Positions 31,127 through 38,644 of a stretch of 42,991 nt of DNA are shown here, piece by piece. The stretch covers positions 1-42,991 of the forward strand of contig CACYSG010000013.1 of NCBI GenBank assembly GCA_902776955.1. Direction: 5' to 3'. The stretch comes from an uncultured Bacteroidales bacterium (GTDB lineage Bacteria; Bacteroidota; Bacteroidia; Bacteroidales; Muribaculaceae). The number at the start of each line of letters is the position of its first letter. Position 1 is the stretch's first letter. The notes under the pieces are model-generated. The model was not told the DNA's origin, ran no database searches, and saw nothing but the letters and a program-made list of their open reading frames with translations. Position numbers and translations under genes: made by a program.

Positions 31127-33679
31127 TTAGAAGTTGAAGTGCAGCTGGATGCGCACGCCGCGGCGGTCGGTACCCGCATGGTCGCGGTAAGTCAGGCGCC
31201 AGACGTAATCCACACGCAATATCGTAAAAATGTTATCAATACCCACGCCCGCTTCCATATAGGGTTTGTCACCCAGCGGCAGGCAAGGAACATCCTCGGG
31301 GAACAGGAACACGTCACCTGTCTTGGCGGGGTTGTTCTTGTCGCTCAAGCTGCCCCACAAGCCCCTGAAGGTCAACACCTCGCGCAGGCGAAGCCGCTTG
31401 ATGAGCGGCAGACGGTTCATCAACACGCCGTTACCCCAATAGGTGAGGTCCCACGAGAGCGCCTGGTCGTTGATGAACTCCATGGGCTTCATCAGGGCAT
31501 AACTCTCGGGCTGGATGGCATAGCTCAGGTTGACATTGGGCATGACCAGGTCGGGATAAGCGACCTGGCTCCACAGTTTCTCGCCCTTGACGATGACGTC
31601 GGCATAGCCGAAAGCCGAGAACCAAAAGCGCTTCTGCAACGACAACTCGGTCTTGTTGAGTTCGTGAAGGCTGCCCATGAAGCCCTGCGGCATGTAGGTC
31701 TGGGTCAACGTGATGATGGGTGCATCCATATTGATGGGAATGCGATAGGAGCGGGACTGATAGAAAGTCTCGCCCGGCGCAAAGCGCAACTGGGCCGTGA
31801 AGCCGGCCTGGGTGTAACGCTGGCGCGAGGTGCCGTCGGCATAGTTGAACGGCACATACCGGGTAGCCTCGTGGATGTTGTGCTCGATGCCGAAGGCCAT
31901 CGAGAAGTGATTGTACCACTCGTGGCGGTATTCCAGGCGTGTGGTGCGCAGGTATTGCATCCTCACGTCCTTGTGGCGACGCAGCGTGAGGAAGACGTTG
32001 TCCTGATTGGTGTAGAGGTAGTGCTGGGCCAACTTGTCCACGTCATAGCGGTGGGTGAGCCTCAGGCTATGGATGGGAAACTCCTGGTCGAGCGATTTCT
32101 TGGGCGTGAAGGAATACTCGAGCGAGCCCATATACTTGAATTTCTTGTCACGGAATCCATAGGCCGCATAGGCGCGGGCAAACCAGTGGCGACTGAGGTT
32201 CACGGTCGTCATCCCGCCCAAACGCAACCTGAGGCCTTCGAGTGAATTGCCGCTGATCATGGTGTTCAGCGGTCCGATGTCAACTTTGCTGACTTTTGCC
32301 GTCGGCACGTAGCCGTTGACCATGACGACCACCACTTGCTCGGCCCAGTAGAACAGCCGTGAGCCGCGCAGCCGTTTCATCAGGGCGCTCATTGTCGCCG
32401 TGGTGGTGCGCGTCTCGGCAGGACGGTATTCCTGCCAGAATTCATCGGGCATGTAGGCGGCGCTCCCTTCTACCGAGCGGTCTCCCTTGAAGCTGAAAGC
32501 ACCGGCCTCGGGGCGCTCGAAGTTGTGGCCGCGGTAAGTGGTCTCGCGGCGGGCAAAGGCTTCGGGTATGCCTGGCAGGATCTTGAACGACACCTCGACA
32601 TCATCGCGCACCTTGAGGCGGGAGCCGTTCGGGGCACGTTCATAGTCCTGGACGACTCGCATGCGGTCCACATAGTTCAGGTTGATGTCATAGGGCACGC
32701 CCATCTCGACCCGCTTGATGAACATCGTGGTGTCCTCGAGCGAGACATAGAGGCGCCCCAGGAAGCCGAACGTTTGGGGCGTGAACGGCACGAAACTCAG
32801 CACTGCGCATCGCTCGCCACCCACGGTCACGGTGTCGTTGAGGTAAAACTTGTAGAAATCGACCGCTATGCGGGACAGCGGACTTACAAAGCGATTGGAC
32901 AGAAGGGTGACATCGTTCTGGAAAATGTCGATTTCGCCCATGAAGTCGTCGAGCACCTTCTTGACGTTCTCCTGGTCGATGTGTTCATCGATGCCGGCGC
33001 TACGGGTGCCCAGCACGAGGCGCTTGTGCCCCCCGCCGTCGCGGCTGTGGTAGTCGCGGGCAACGGTTTCCTTGATGCTCACAGGCAGCACGCGCTTGCC
33101 GGTGAGCAACGACGTGTCGGCATATTCCTCAATCCATCGTTGTTCCTCTCCCCCGCCCAGGGTCTTGCCTATGACTTCATCAAGGTTGCCCAGGCCGAGC
33201 ATCATGCGCTCATAGAGGGTGTAGCCGTAATGTGGCAGCCGCTTCGGGTCGTTGTCGTCACGGTGGGCGCGCAGCCGCTTGATCATGTCCACTGCGGGAT
33301 TATTCTTCTTGCTGTATTTCTCTTTTCCCTTCTTGACGACCACCTCGTTAAGTTCTACGCCAGCGGCCACCATGTCAATGACCACCACACTCCCCTGCCC
33401 CGTCTTGACCTCGACTTCACGGGGGCGATAGCCCATGGCCGTGACACGCAGCCGCGAGAAACGGGCTCGTGTGGTGATGGTAAATCCGCCCTTGTCGGTA
33501 GCAAGGGTTCCCTCGCTGGTGCCCACCAGGGAGATTGACGCATAGGCAATGCCCTCACGGGTCACCGAGTCCCTCACGAGGCCGGTGATCTGGGTCACAG
33601 CTTGCTGCTGACCTGCCGCCGCCAGCGCAGTCAACATCACCACAAATAGGCATCCGATATGTCGCAAAAAGCCCTTCAC
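31127..33679 (-). CDS. DUF5686 outer-membrane protein with carboxypeptidase-like regulatory domain
   Basis: This 850-residue protein has a signal peptide (MKGFLRHIGCLFVVMLTALAAAGQ) followed by a carboxypeptidase-regulatory-like (CarbopepD_reg_2) beta-sandwich at about 30-115 (ITGLVRDSVTREGIAYASIS, GFTITTRARFSRLRVTAMGY). The rest resembles DUF5686, with the conserved KKGKEKYSKKNNPAVDMIKR (about 116-135) and a C-terminal beta-barrel rich in alternating aromatic residues, ending RRGVRIQLHFNF with terminal Phe. Family members are surface or outer-membrane proteins of unknown function, often near TonB-dependent systems. The start is GTG; no other start keeps the full signal peptide. It is monocistronic, and diverges from the CYTH gene. 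Confidence 0.87.
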   Translation of the reverse strand: MKGFLRHIGCLFVVMLTALAAAGQQQAVTQITGLVRDSVTREGIAYASISLVGTSEGTLATDKGGFTITTRARFSRLRVTAMGYRPREVEVKTGQGSVVVIDMVAAGVELNEVVVKKGKEKYSKKNNPAVDMIKRLRAHRDDNDPKRLPHYGYTLYERMMLGLGNLDEVIGKTLGGGEEQRWIEEYADTSLLTGKRVLPVSIKETVARDYHSRDGGGHKRLVLGTRSAGIDEHIDQENVKKVLDDFMGEIDIFQNDVTLLSNRFVSPLSRIAVDFYKFYLNDTVTVGGERCAVLSFVPFTPQTFGFLGRLYVSLEDTTMFIKRVEMGVPYDINLNYVDRMRVVQDYERAPNGSRLKVRDDVEVSFKILPGIPEAFARRETTYRGHNFERPEAGAFSFKGDRSVEGSAAYMPDEFWQEYRPAETRTTTATMSALMKRLRGSRLFYWAEQVVVVMVNGYVPTAKVSKVDIGPLNTMISGNSLEGLRLRLGGMTTVNLSRHWFARAYAAYGFRDKKFKYMGSLEYSFTPKKSLDQEFPIHSLRLTHRYDVDKLAQHYLYTNQDNVFLTLRRHKDVRMQYLRTTRLEYRHEWYNHFSMAFGIEHNIHEATRYVPFNYADGTSRQRYTQAGFTAQLRFAPGETFYQSRSYRIPINMDAPIITLTQTYMPQGFMGSLHELNKTELSLQKRFWFSAFGYADVIVKGEKLWSQVAYPDLVMPNVNLSYAIQPESYALMKPMEFINDQALSWDLTYWGNGVLMNRLPLIKRLRLREVLTFRGLWGSLSDKNNPAKTGDVFLFPEDVPCLPLGDKPYMEAGVGIDNIFTILRVDYVWRLTYRDHAGTDRRGVRIQLHFNF

Positions 33680-33686
33680 AAGGCTG

Positions 33687-33716
33687 CAAAGGTAGTAAAA
33701 AAGTTTCTAGTTTCAA
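33687..33716 (-). promoter_or_regulatory. Promoter of the DUF5686 gene
   Basis: On the minus strand TTG (33714-33716), 19 bases, then TACCTTTG (33687-33694). The GTG start lies 7 bases after the -7 element, leaving a leader of about 0-3 bases. Confidence 0.75.
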
Positions 33717-33832
33717 TTCTCCAGTAAACATATAGTGTTGATGCACATTGTAGAGATACGACATTTTTCTCTTCCAGCTCCCGTTATTTCCCGGTTACAA
33801 TAAATAACAGGTAAATACGTTTTATAATATAT

Positions 33833-34288
33833 ATGAGCACAGAGATTGAACATAAGTATCTGGTGAAGAATGACTCCTACAAGCGGGAGGCCTTCAAGCA
33901 GAGCGAAATTCAGCAGGGATTCCTGTCGAGGAATCCCGAGCGGACGGTACGCGTGAGAATACGCGACGACAAGGGGTTTATCACGATCAAGGGGCGAGGC
34001 AACGGCGCCGCGCACCCCGAATTTGAATACGAGATTCCCCTCGAGGACGCCAAGCAGATGATGGCCCTGTGCGAACCTCCGGTCATTGTCAAAACGCGCT
34101 ACCTGGTTATGCACGAGGGCAACTGCTGGGAGGTGGACGAGTTCCATGGCGACCTGCGGGGCCTGGTCATCGCCGAGTTGGAGGTGCCCAGCGAGGACTA
34201 CCGCTACGGCCTGCCGCCGTTTGTGGGCCTGGAAGTCACAGGCGATCCCCGTTACTACAATTCCCAATTGGGCATTAACAACAAATGA
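33833..34288 (+). CDS. CYTH-domain (triphosphate tunnel metalloenzyme) protein
   Basis: This 151-residue protein is a single CYTH domain. The N-terminal ExExK motif is present as EIEHK (Glu4, Glu6, Lys8). Further tunnel residues are in ERTVRVRIRDDKGFITIKG (about 36-54) with the R.R and IK patterns, then EFEYEIPLEDA, KTRYLVMHEGNCWEVDEFHG (about 87-106) and LVIAELEVPSED with the acidic strand. Such proteins bind triphosphates with Mg2+ and act as tripolyphosphatases or inorganic triphosphatases; the substrate here is not known. It is followed by a 335-base gap with a palindromic element, so it appears to stand alone. Confidence 0.93.
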   Translation: MSTEIEHKYLVKNDSYKREAFKQSEIQQGFLSRNPERTVRVRIRDDKGFITIKGRGNGAAHPEFEYEIPLEDAKQMMALCEPPVIVKTRYLVMHEGNCWEVDEFHGDLRGLVIAELEVPSEDYRYGLPPFVGLEVTGDPRYYNSQLGINNK

Positions 34289-34327
34289 CTCGCACATTGA
34301 CCCATAAAACGCTAAGATATTAGAAAG

Positions 34328-34499
34328 CCCCACGCTAAGGCGCCAAGACGCTAAGTTATTAATATACAATTAGATGGATTCTGACAAATGAGATATGTCA
34401 TCATTCTATCATTATTCATTGCAGTAACAATTGTATATTTTGTATGACCACAAACAGCTATAAGATAAAAGCTTAGCGACTTCGCGCCTTAGCGTGGGG
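34328..34499. repeat. MITE-like nested palindromic element
   Basis: Outer arms 34328-34355 (starts CCCCACGCTAAGGCGC) and 34472-34499 (ends GCGCCTTAGCGTGGGG) are complementary at about 26 of 28 positions. An inner pair AATATACAATT (34361-34371) and AATTGTATATT (34429-34439) is also complementary, and a small hairpin TGACA/TGTCA lies in the middle. No open frame is inside. Confidence 0.8.
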
Positions 34500-34550
34500 T
34501 CTAACAGCTGAATAGAGTTACAACGGTTACGCTACGATGCTAAAAAACCA

Positions 34551-34588
34551 AAAAAACGGTGCGGCAAGGGTGGTCGCGCCGTTTTTTT
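34551..34588 (+). terminator. Terminator-like hairpin before the LptF/G gene
   Basis: AAAAAACGGTGCG (34551-34563) and CGCGCCGTTTTTT (34575-34587) pair over 13 bp with one wobble and an 11-base loop, followed by Ts. It separates upstream transcription from the promoter that follows. Confidence 0.7.
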
Positions 34589-34591
34589 CAG

Positions 34592-34599
34592 TAATTTTG
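34592..34599 (+). promoter_or_regulatory. -7 element of the LptF/G gene
   Basis: TAATTTTG matches TAnnTTTG and lies 24 bases before the ATG at 34624. No -33 TTTG is visible because the terminator stem occupies that place. It argues against the more upstream in-frame ATG at 34537. Confidence 0.55.
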
Positions 34600-34623
34600 C
34601 CGTTTGTTATCAATTTAGCATCC

Positions 34624-36582
34624 ATGCCGAAGATAAAGAAGCTATATACGTTCATGCTGTCCAGGTTCCTGCCGAGGTTCCTGATGACCTTCTGTATCTG
34701 CTTGTTTATCGTCATCATGCAATTCTTGTGGCGATACATCGACGAGTTGGTGGGCAAGGGACTGAGCATCGACGTGGTGGCCGAGCTCTTCTTCTATGCG
34801 GCCCTGTCGATGGTGCCGTTGGCATTGCCGCTGAGTATCCTGCTGGCGGCGTTGATGACCTTCGGCGACCTGGGTGAGCACATCGAGCTGACGGCCCTCA
34901 AGTCGTCGGGCATCTCGTTGACGACCATCATGAAGCCGCTGGCCATCCTGATCACGCTGGTGTCCATCGGGGCGTTCTTCTTCCAGAATAACGTCTTGCC
35001 ACAGTCACAGGTGAAGATGTGGACCCTACTGTTCTCGATGCGACAAACGTCCCCCACGCTGGACATCCCCGAGGGCGCCGTCTATAGCCAGATTCCGGGT
35101 TACAACATCTTTGTGCAGCGCAACGACAAGGAGCGCGACATGCTCTATGGACTACTCATCTATGACGTTTCCCAGGGGTCGATGTATCCCAGGATCGTGG
35201 CGGCCGACTCTGGCCGGCTGAGCATGACCCAGGACAAGCAGCACCTGGTGCTGACGCTCTACAAGGGCTCGTGGTATGAGGAAATGAAGTCGGGAGGTGG
35301 CGTGAACGGCATGAGCGGCGACCTCTACCGCCGTGAGACCTTCCACGACAAGGAAATCATGATTCCCTATGACGCCAACTTCACCCGCATGGACGACGAG
35401 ACGATGAAGTCGCAATACGTCGGCAAAAACATCACCGAGCTACAGCAGACCATCGACTCGGTGCGGCTCAAGGTGGACTCGGCGGCGACGTTTGTTCTCA
35501 CCAAGTTACGCTCGCAGCCCGTGTGCGGCGTTCCCCAGCAGCGCTTCGTGCAACGCGACGGCAAACCCTCGATGGAGCCCGTTCCCGAGGTCACCCTCGA
35601 CAAACCTGTCGACCTCAACAAACTCATCAAGGAACTGCCCGAGCATGAGCAACAGAACATTGTCAACCAGGCGATGATGCGCACTACTGCGGCGATGCAG
35701 GACCTGCAATTCCAGGGATATACCATCAACGACGATAATTACGTGATTCGCCGCCACCAGATTGAGCTGATGAAGAAATTCACGCTCTCGCTGGCCTGCC
35801 TGATATTTTTCTTCATCGGTGCGCCGCTAGGAGCCATCATCCGCAAGGGTGGCTTCGGTATGCCTATTGTCATCTCGGTGCTGCTGTTTATCGTCTATTA
35901 CATCATCGACAACATGGGCTACAAACTTGCCCGCGACGGCCGCTGGGAGGTGTGGCAGGGCATGTGGCTCAGTTCGGCGGTCCTGCTGCCGCTGGGCGTA
36001 TTCCTGACGCACAAGGCCGTCAACGACTCGGCGGTGTTCAATCCCGACGTGTGGCTCAACTTCATCCGCCGCGTCACGGGTCTGCACCAGACGCGCAAAC
36101 TCGCGGCCAAGGAAGTTATCATCAACGAGGTCATCCCGGCCGAGGCACTCGAGCTCATCAACGGCCTCAAGGCATCTTGCCAGCAGCTGCTTGACCGCTA
36201 CCCCGGTCGCCAGCGATATCTGGAATACTGGCAGCAGGGATATGACAAGGCGGCCATCAAGGCGCTGGCCGAAGAGGTGGACCGCGTGGTCGATTACTTG
36301 TCCAACTCCCGCGACCAGATGGTACTCAACAAGGCCATGGACTATCCCGTCATTCGCCAGCTGCTGACCTATTCCCCGTCGGCTATTGTAGGCAAGGCGG
36401 CAGGCACAGCGGCAGCGGTGCTGTTCCCCATCGGTCTGCCCGTGTGGCTCATCGGCATGAGACACCAGGCTAACCTCAAGCGCGACATCCAGCTCACCGC
36501 GAAGACCTGCGACCAGCTGGTGGCCATCTTTAACGGCGACTATGACCGCGAGATGGAATATCGGGAATTGGATAAGAGTTAA
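34624..36582 (+). CDS. LptF/LptG-family lipopolysaccharide export permease
   Basis: This 652-residue inner-membrane protein belongs to the YjgP/YjgQ (LptF/LptG) family, which extracts LPS from the inner membrane with the LptB ATPase. It has the expected order: N-terminal membrane helices (FLMTFCICLFIVIMQFLWRYID, AALSMVPLALPLSILLAALM), the coupling region with DLGEHIELTALKSSGISL (about 83-100), a periplasmic beta domain (about 135-300), and C-terminal helices (CLIFFFIGAPLGAIIRKGGFGMPIVISVLLFIVYYIID). Residues from about 474 form a cytosolic extension absent from E. coli LptF/G (about 360 residues) but common in Bacteroidota. The ATG at 34624 was chosen because it follows a promoter and gives MPKIKKLYTFMLSRFL. 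The stop lies in a 14-base tandem repeat; ribBA follows 71 bases later. Confidence 0.93.
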   Translation: MPKIKKLYTFMLSRFLPRFLMTFCICLFIVIMQFLWRYIDELVGKGLSIDVVAELFFYAALSMVPLALPLSILLAALMTFGDLGEHIELTALKSSGISLTTIMKPLAILITLVSIGAFFFQNNVLPQSQVKMWTLLFSMRQTSPTLDIPEGAVYSQIPGYNIFVQRNDKERDMLYGLLIYDVSQGSMYPRIVAADSGRLSMTQDKQHLVLTLYKGSWYEEMKSGGGVNGMSGDLYRRETFHDKEIMIPYDANFTRMDDETMKSQYVGKNITELQQTIDSVRLKVDSAATFVLTKLRSQPVCGVPQQRFVQRDGKPSMEPVPEVTLDKPVDLNKLIKELPEHEQQNIVNQAMMRTTAAMQDLQFQGYTINDDNYVIRRHQIELMKKFTLSLACLIFFFIGAPLGAIIRKGGFGMPIVISVLLFIVYYIIDNMGYKLARDGRWEVWQGMWLSSAVLLPLGVFLTHKAVNDSAVFNPDVWLNFIRRVTGLHQTRKLAAKEVIINEVIPAEALELINGLKASCQQLLDRYPGRQRYLEYWQQGYDKAAIKALAEEVDRVVDYLSNSRDQMVLNKAMDYPVIRQLLTYSPSAIVGKAAGTAAAVLFPIGLPVWLIGMRHQANLKRDIQLTAKTCDQLVAIFNGDYDREMEYRELDKS

Positions 36583-36612
36583 TAGATAAGAGTTAATAGA
36601 TAAGAGTTAATA
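36571..36612 (+). repeat. Three-unit 14-base tandem repeat spanning a stop codon
   Basis: GATAAGAGTTAATA occurs three times in exact tandem (36571-36584, 36585-36598, 36599-36612). The first unit encodes the last three residues (Asp-Lys-Ser) and the stop of the LptF/G gene. Its period is twice seven. Confidence 0.9.
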
Positions 36613-36653
36613 GATTTTTTTTTAGACTAATCATCCTTCTATAAGATATCATT

Positions 36654-37868
36654 ATGGATCAAATCAAACTGAATACCATCGACGAGGCTGTCGAACAATT
36701 GAAGCGCGGCGAGTTTGTTATCGTCGTTGACGATGAGGACCGCGAGAACGAGGGCGACTTCATCATTGCAGCCGAGAAAATCACCGAAGAAAAAGTTAAC
36801 TTCATGCTGCGTGAGGGACGCGGTGTCTTGTGTGCACCGGTTACCGCCGAACGCTGCCACGAGTTGGAACTCAATATGCAGGTTGACGATAACACGTCAA
36901 TGCTGGGAACGCCGTTCACGGTGACCGTGGACTTGCTCGACGGATGCACGACGGGCGTGTCGATGCACGACAGGGCCATGACCATCCGCGCGCTGGCCAA
37001 TCCCATGAGCAAGCCCCAGGACTTCGGCCGTCCGGGACACATCAACCCGCTGCGGGCCGTGGACAAGGGCGTGCTGAAGCGCGCAGGCCACACCGAGGCC
37101 TCGATCGACCTGATGCGCATCGCCGGCCTGTATCCCGCCGCTGCCCTTATTGAGATCATCAACCCCGACGGCACGATGGCGCGCCTGCCGCAACTCATCG
37201 AGGTGGCTAAGCGCTTCGATATGCCCATCATCTCAATCAAGGACCTTATCGCCTACCGCCTGCGCACCGAGCGCGTTGTCGAAGTGGGCGACGAGGTGGA
37301 TCTGCCGACCCAGTACGGCCACTTCAGGCTGATACCGTTCAGGCAGCTCAACAACGGCCTGGAGCACATCGCACTCATCAAGGGCGAATGGAAAGCCGAC
37401 GAGCCCATCCTGGTGCGCGTCCACTCGTCATGCGCCACGGGCGACATCTTCGGGTCGATGCGATGCGAATGCGGCGAGCAGCTCCACATGGCCATGCGCA
37501 TGATTGAGAACGAGGGCAAGGGCGTCCTCGTGTACATGAACCAGGAAGGACGCGGCATCGGTCTGATGAACAAAATCAGGGCCTACAAGCTGCAGGAGAA
37601 CGGATATGACACGGTCGATGCCAATGTGCACCTGGGCTTCAAGCCCGACGAGCGCGATTACGGCGTGGGGGCCAACATCTTGCGCATCCTGGGCATCACC
37701 AAGATGAGGCTGATGACCAATAACCCCGTCAAGCGCGTCGGTCTCGAGAGCTACGGCCTCGAGGTGGTCGAGAATGTGCCCATCGAGGTGCAACCCAACG
37801 CCTACAACGAGTTCTACATGCACACCAAGAAATCACGCATGGGACACGACCTCCACAATGTCGAATAA
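36654..37868 (+). CDS. ribBA: Bifunctional 3,4-dihydroxy-2-butanone 4-phosphate synthase / GTP cyclohydrolase II
   Basis: This 404-residue protein supplies both precursors of riboflavin. The RibB half (about 1-205) shows [17 protein letters not shown] (about 25-41), [28 protein letters not shown] and [12 protein letters not shown], then [19 protein letters not shown]. The RibA half (about 206-404) has [21 protein letters not shown], whose three Cys bind zinc (C-x10-C-x-C), then [20 protein letters not shown] and [18 protein letters not shown]. All expected catalytic stretches look intact. No FMN riboswitch could be seen in the 71-base gap upstream. It lies downstream of the LptF/G gene and may be co-transcribed with it. 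Confidence 0.97.
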   Translation: MDQIKLNTIDEAVEQLKRGEFVIVVDDEDRENEGDFIIAAEKITEEKVNFMLREGRGVLCAPVTAERCHELELNMQVDDNTSMLGTPFTVTVDLLDGCTTGVSMHDRAMTIRALANPMSKPQDFGRPGHINPLRAVDKGVLKRAGHTEASIDLMRIAGLYPAAALIEIINPDGTMARLPQLIEVAKRFDMPIISIKDLIAYRLRTERVVEVGDEVDLPTQYGHFRLIPFRQLNNGLEHIALIKGEWKADEPILVRVHSSCATGDIFGSMRCECGEQLHMAMRMIENEGKGVLVYMNQEGRGIGLMNKIRAYKLQENGYDTVDANVHLGFKPDERDYGVGANILRILGITKMRLMTNNPVKRVGLESYGLEVVENVPIEVQPNAYNEFYMHTKKSRMGHDLHNVE

Positions 37869-37873
37869 GCTTT

Positions 37874-37908
37874 TAGGAATTAGAAATTAGAAATTAGAAA
37901 TTAGAAGT
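37874..37908 (+). repeat. Five-unit heptamer array (TAGAAAT type)
   Basis: Units are TAGGAAT, TAGAAAT, TAGAAAT, TAGAAAT and TAGAAGT, starting 6 bases after the ribBA stop codon. The period is exactly seven bases and each unit begins with TAG. Confidence 0.9.
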
Positions 37909-37944
37909 TCTAGAGCATCTAGAATATCTAGATTATCTAGAGCA
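37909..37944 (+). repeat. Four-unit nonamer array (TCTAGA type)
   Basis: Units are TCTAGAGCA, TCTAGAATA, TCTAGATTA and TCTAGAGCA, directly abutting the heptamer arrays on both sides. Every unit contains the palindrome TCTAGA. Confidence 0.9.
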
Positions 37945-37945
37945 T

Positions 37946-37994
37946 CTAGGGACTAGGGACTAGGGACTAGGGACTAGAAACTAGGGACTAGAAA
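37946..37994 (+). repeat. Seven-unit heptamer array (CTAGGGA/CTAGAAA type)
   Basis: The units are four CTAGGGA followed by CTAGAAA, CTAGGGA and CTAGAAA. These are cyclic forms of the GGGACTA and GAAACTA units found in opposite orientation before rimM. The array ends 10 bases before the ATG of the HD hydrolase. Confidence 0.92.
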
Positions 37995-38004
37995 CTAAAA
38001 CACG

Positions 38005-38634
38005 ATGAGAGATTTCGACGAGATCAGGGTATTTGTTGAGCGGGAGATTGTTCCTCGCTACGACAATTTTGACGCGGGGCATGGTCGCGACCATGTCCAC
38101 ACGGTCATGACCCAAGCGCTGCAGCTGGCACAGCACTACCCCGAGGTGGACCCTTGCTTGCTGCTTGTGGCGGCAGCCTATCATGACCTGGGCCTGGCCT
38201 ACGGTCGCGAGCACCATCACACCCACAGTGCGCGCATCATCCGCGAGGATGAGCGCCTCAAGCAGTGGTTCAGCGACGAGGAAATCGGCATCATTGCCGA
38301 CGCCGCCGAGGACCACCGCGCATCCAGCGGCCACGAGCCGCGCACCATCTATGGCCGCATCGTCGCCGAGGCCGACCGCATCATCGACGGCGAGACCATC
38401 GTGCGCCGCGCCCTCCAGTACGGGATGTCGCATGAGCCGGGACTGGACCGTGAGGGGCAGTACCGTCGCCTGATGGAGCACATGCGTGAGAAATATGACT
38501 ACGGCGGCTACCTCAAGCTGTGGATACCCGAGAGCGACAACGCCAAGCGCCTCGAGCAGTTCCGCCAGACGCTGGCCGACGAGGCGGCCTTCCGTCAAAT
38601 GTTTGACAAAATCTTCGATACAATCAATCAATAA
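38005..38634 (+). CDS. HD-domain phosphohydrolase
   Basis: This 209-residue protein has a HD-type metal-dependent phosphohydrolase domain. Metal ligands can be seen in DAGHGRDHVHTVM (about 23-35, the first His region), AAAYHDLGLAY (His60-Asp61, the HD pair) and a later Asp in AEADRIIDGE. The middle stretch HHHTHSARIIRED (about 70-82) resembles HDIG-like and YedJ/YpgQ-type proteins. Such enzymes hydrolyse phosphate esters, often of nucleotides; the substrate is unknown. The heptamer arrays fill the 136 bases between ribBA and this gene. The endonuclease gene follows 10 bases downstream, so both are probably one transcript. Confidence 0.9.
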   Translation: MRDFDEIRVFVEREIVPRYDNFDAGHGRDHVHTVMTQALQLAQHYPEVDPCLLLVAAAYHDLGLAYGREHHHTHSARIIREDERLKQWFSDEEIGIIADAAEDHRASSGHEPRTIYGRIVAEADRIIDGETIVRRALQYGMSHEPGLDREGQYRRLMEHMREKYDYGGYLKLWIPESDNAKRLEQFRQTLADEAAFRQMFDKIFDTINQ

Positions 38635-38644
38635 TGATAGTACA

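Larger units (their letters stand above)
34289..34623. other. Intergenic region with palindromic element, terminator and promoter
   Basis: This stretch holds a 172-bp nested inverted-repeat element (34328-34499), then a terminator hairpin (34551-34588) and the -7 element of the LptF/G gene. No gene is supported in it. Confidence 0.7.

Noticed and set aside
31052-32245. Plus-strand open frame of 397 codons
   Set aside because: It is antisense to the DUF5686 barrel region, has no signal or domain, and starts in a non-conserved intergenic stretch.
33713-34369. Minus-strand open frame of 218 codons opposite the CYTH gene
   Set aside because: The plus strand encodes an intact CYTH domain with its ExExK motif. 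The minus frame has no recognisable features and ends in the DUF5686 promoter area.
36583-36653. Possible FMN riboswitch upstream of ribBA
   Set aside because: Only 71 bases separate the genes, mostly taken by the 14-base repeat and a T run; none of the conserved FMN-aptamer segments could be seen.
37909-37944. TCTAGA palindromes as operator sites for a specific regulator
   Set aside because: The strict nonamer tandem arrangement next to heptamer arrays is better explained as a slippage-type repeat; no regulator gene is linked and the spacing of 9 bases does not match a helical turn.
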